Positions 5,804 to 6,351 of a stretch of 6,351 bases of DNA are shown piece by piece. The notes below the pieces were generated by a model. The model worked only from the letters and a program-made list of their open reading frames with translations, was not told the origin of the DNA and searched no databases. Position 1 is the first letter of the stretch, and each line of letters opens with the position of its first letter. The stretch covers positions 1-6,351 of the forward strand of contig JASLBO010000500.1 in NCBI GenBank assembly GCA_030146605.1, given 5' to 3'. This stretch comes from Sphingomonas sp. Its GTDB lineage: Bacteria; Pseudomonadota; Alphaproteobacteria; Sphingomonadales; Sphingomonadaceae. Position numbers and translations under genes: made by a program.

Positions 5804-6351
5804 TTACCTGTAAATTAACTCGACGGTTTCGAGCTTTTCGAGCAGCGCGCGGCGCGCCGTTTCGACCTGCGCGATCAAAGCGGGATCGCCGATCCGGTCG
5901 GCGGCGATCGCCTCCGGCCAATGCGCCTCGATCACCTCTGCGATGCGGTCGAGCCGGGTTTCGTCGACGAGAAAGCGGGGGTCGACCGTCGCGGAGTCCG
6001 CGACCACCCGCAGCCGCAGGCAGGCGGGGCCGCCGCCATTGGCCATCGACTGGCGGACATCGACCATTTCGACGCGGCGGATCGGGCCGTTGCCCGCGAC
6101 ATGCGCGTCGAGCCATGTCCGAACGCTGTGCGTCTCGCGTGCCTCTTCGGGGGCGATCAGCGCGGTCTCTCCCGAAGGCAGGGTCACCAGCTGGGCGTTG
6201 AACAGATAGGAAGCGATGGCGTCTTCGAGGCTGAGCTGGTCGGCGGGCACTTCGACCACCTCGACCTCGGGGAAGGCGGCGCGGAGATCGCCGTAGAAGC
6301 GCTCCTTCTCGGCGAAGGCGTGCTCGTGGGCGAACAGCACCCGGCCGTTGG
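5804..6351 (-). CDS. astB: N-succinylarginine dihydrolase, C-terminal part
   Basis: The frame is open from the right edge of the window to the TAA at 5806-5804, giving about 182 C-terminal residues; the start lies outside. AstB hydrolyses N2-succinylarginine to N2-succinylornithine, two ammonia and CO2, the second step of the cytosolic arginine succinyltransferase pathway for using arginine as nitrogen and carbon source. Recognisable family segments are RVLFAHEHAF at the beginning, SYLFNAQLVTLPSG in the middle, ETHSVRTWLD, and the signature SMANGGGPACLRLRVV. The cysteine in GPACLRL (codon 6022-6020) corresponds to the nucleophile Cys365 of the E. coli enzyme. The catalytic His and Glu of the triad would lie just upstream, outside the window. 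The fragment's length after the cysteine (72 residues) is slightly shorter than in E. coli (82). A GTG at 6340 is internal and not a start. No other ast gene is visible. Confidence 0.95.
   Translation of the reverse strand, partial: NGRVLFAHEHAFAEKERFYGDLRAAFPEVEVVEVPADQLSLEDAIASYLFNAQLVTLPSGETALIAPEEARETHSVRTWLDAHVAGNGPIRRVEMVDVRQSMANGGGPACLRLRVVADSATVDPRFLVDETRLDRIAEVIEAHWPEAIAADRIGDPALIAQVETARRALLEKLETVELIYR

Noticed and set aside
5730..6116. Minus-strand frame of 128 codons within astB
   Set aside because: Arg/Pro-rich out-of-frame translation; the astB frame is clearly coding through this stretch.

Overview
The window looks like chromosomal DNA of a high-GC alphaproteobacterium, most likely a sphingomonad (Sphingomonas or a relative). 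This is inferred from the strong G/C bias at third codon positions, the gene mix (an arginine-succinyltransferase pathway gene, a family 10 pectate lyase, a DUF72 protein, a fused membrane/spermidine-synthase-like protein) and the protein style; no marker gene settles the genus. I see no mobile element, CRISPR array, phage gene or toxin-antitoxin pair, and gene packing is tight throughout.

Left part (1-2437, plus strand): the C-terminal end of a GNAT N-acetyltransferase (1-162), then, 40 bp on, a 744-residue protein with a polytopic membrane N-terminal half and a spermidine-synthase-like Rossmann C-terminal domain (203-2437). Its stop codon overlaps the stop of a convergent small lipoprotein gene (2434-2937, minus) within one CTAG.

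Middle (2938-3839): a short divergent intergenic region carries a plausible sigma-70 promoter for tRNA-Arg(ACG) (3022-3098, CCA encoded). A perfect 7-bp inverted repeat covers the -35 box. The DUF72 gene (3126-3839, plus) begins 27 bp after the tRNA and may be co-transcribed with it.

Right part (3845-6351, minus strand): reading in the direction of transcription, the C-terminal part of N-succinylarginine dihydrolase (astB, 6351-5804) comes first, with a possible terminator hairpin just after it. A 70-residue predicted membrane protein of unknown function (5737-5525) follows, then a secreted family 10 pectate lyase (5434-3845). The 90-bp region upstream of the pectate lyase holds an 18-bp imperfect palindrome centred on ACCGGT, like a LacI-family operator, and a 7-bp hairpin whose 3' arm runs into the Shine-Dalgarno sequence. 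The lyase is therefore likely under its own substrate-responsive control.

The genes do not form one obvious pathway; the window is a set of independent housekeeping or catabolic units. I found no convincing new multi-gene system. The most interesting points are the regulatory region of the pectate lyase, its divergent sequence and C-terminal extension, and the inverted repeat at the tRNA promoter.
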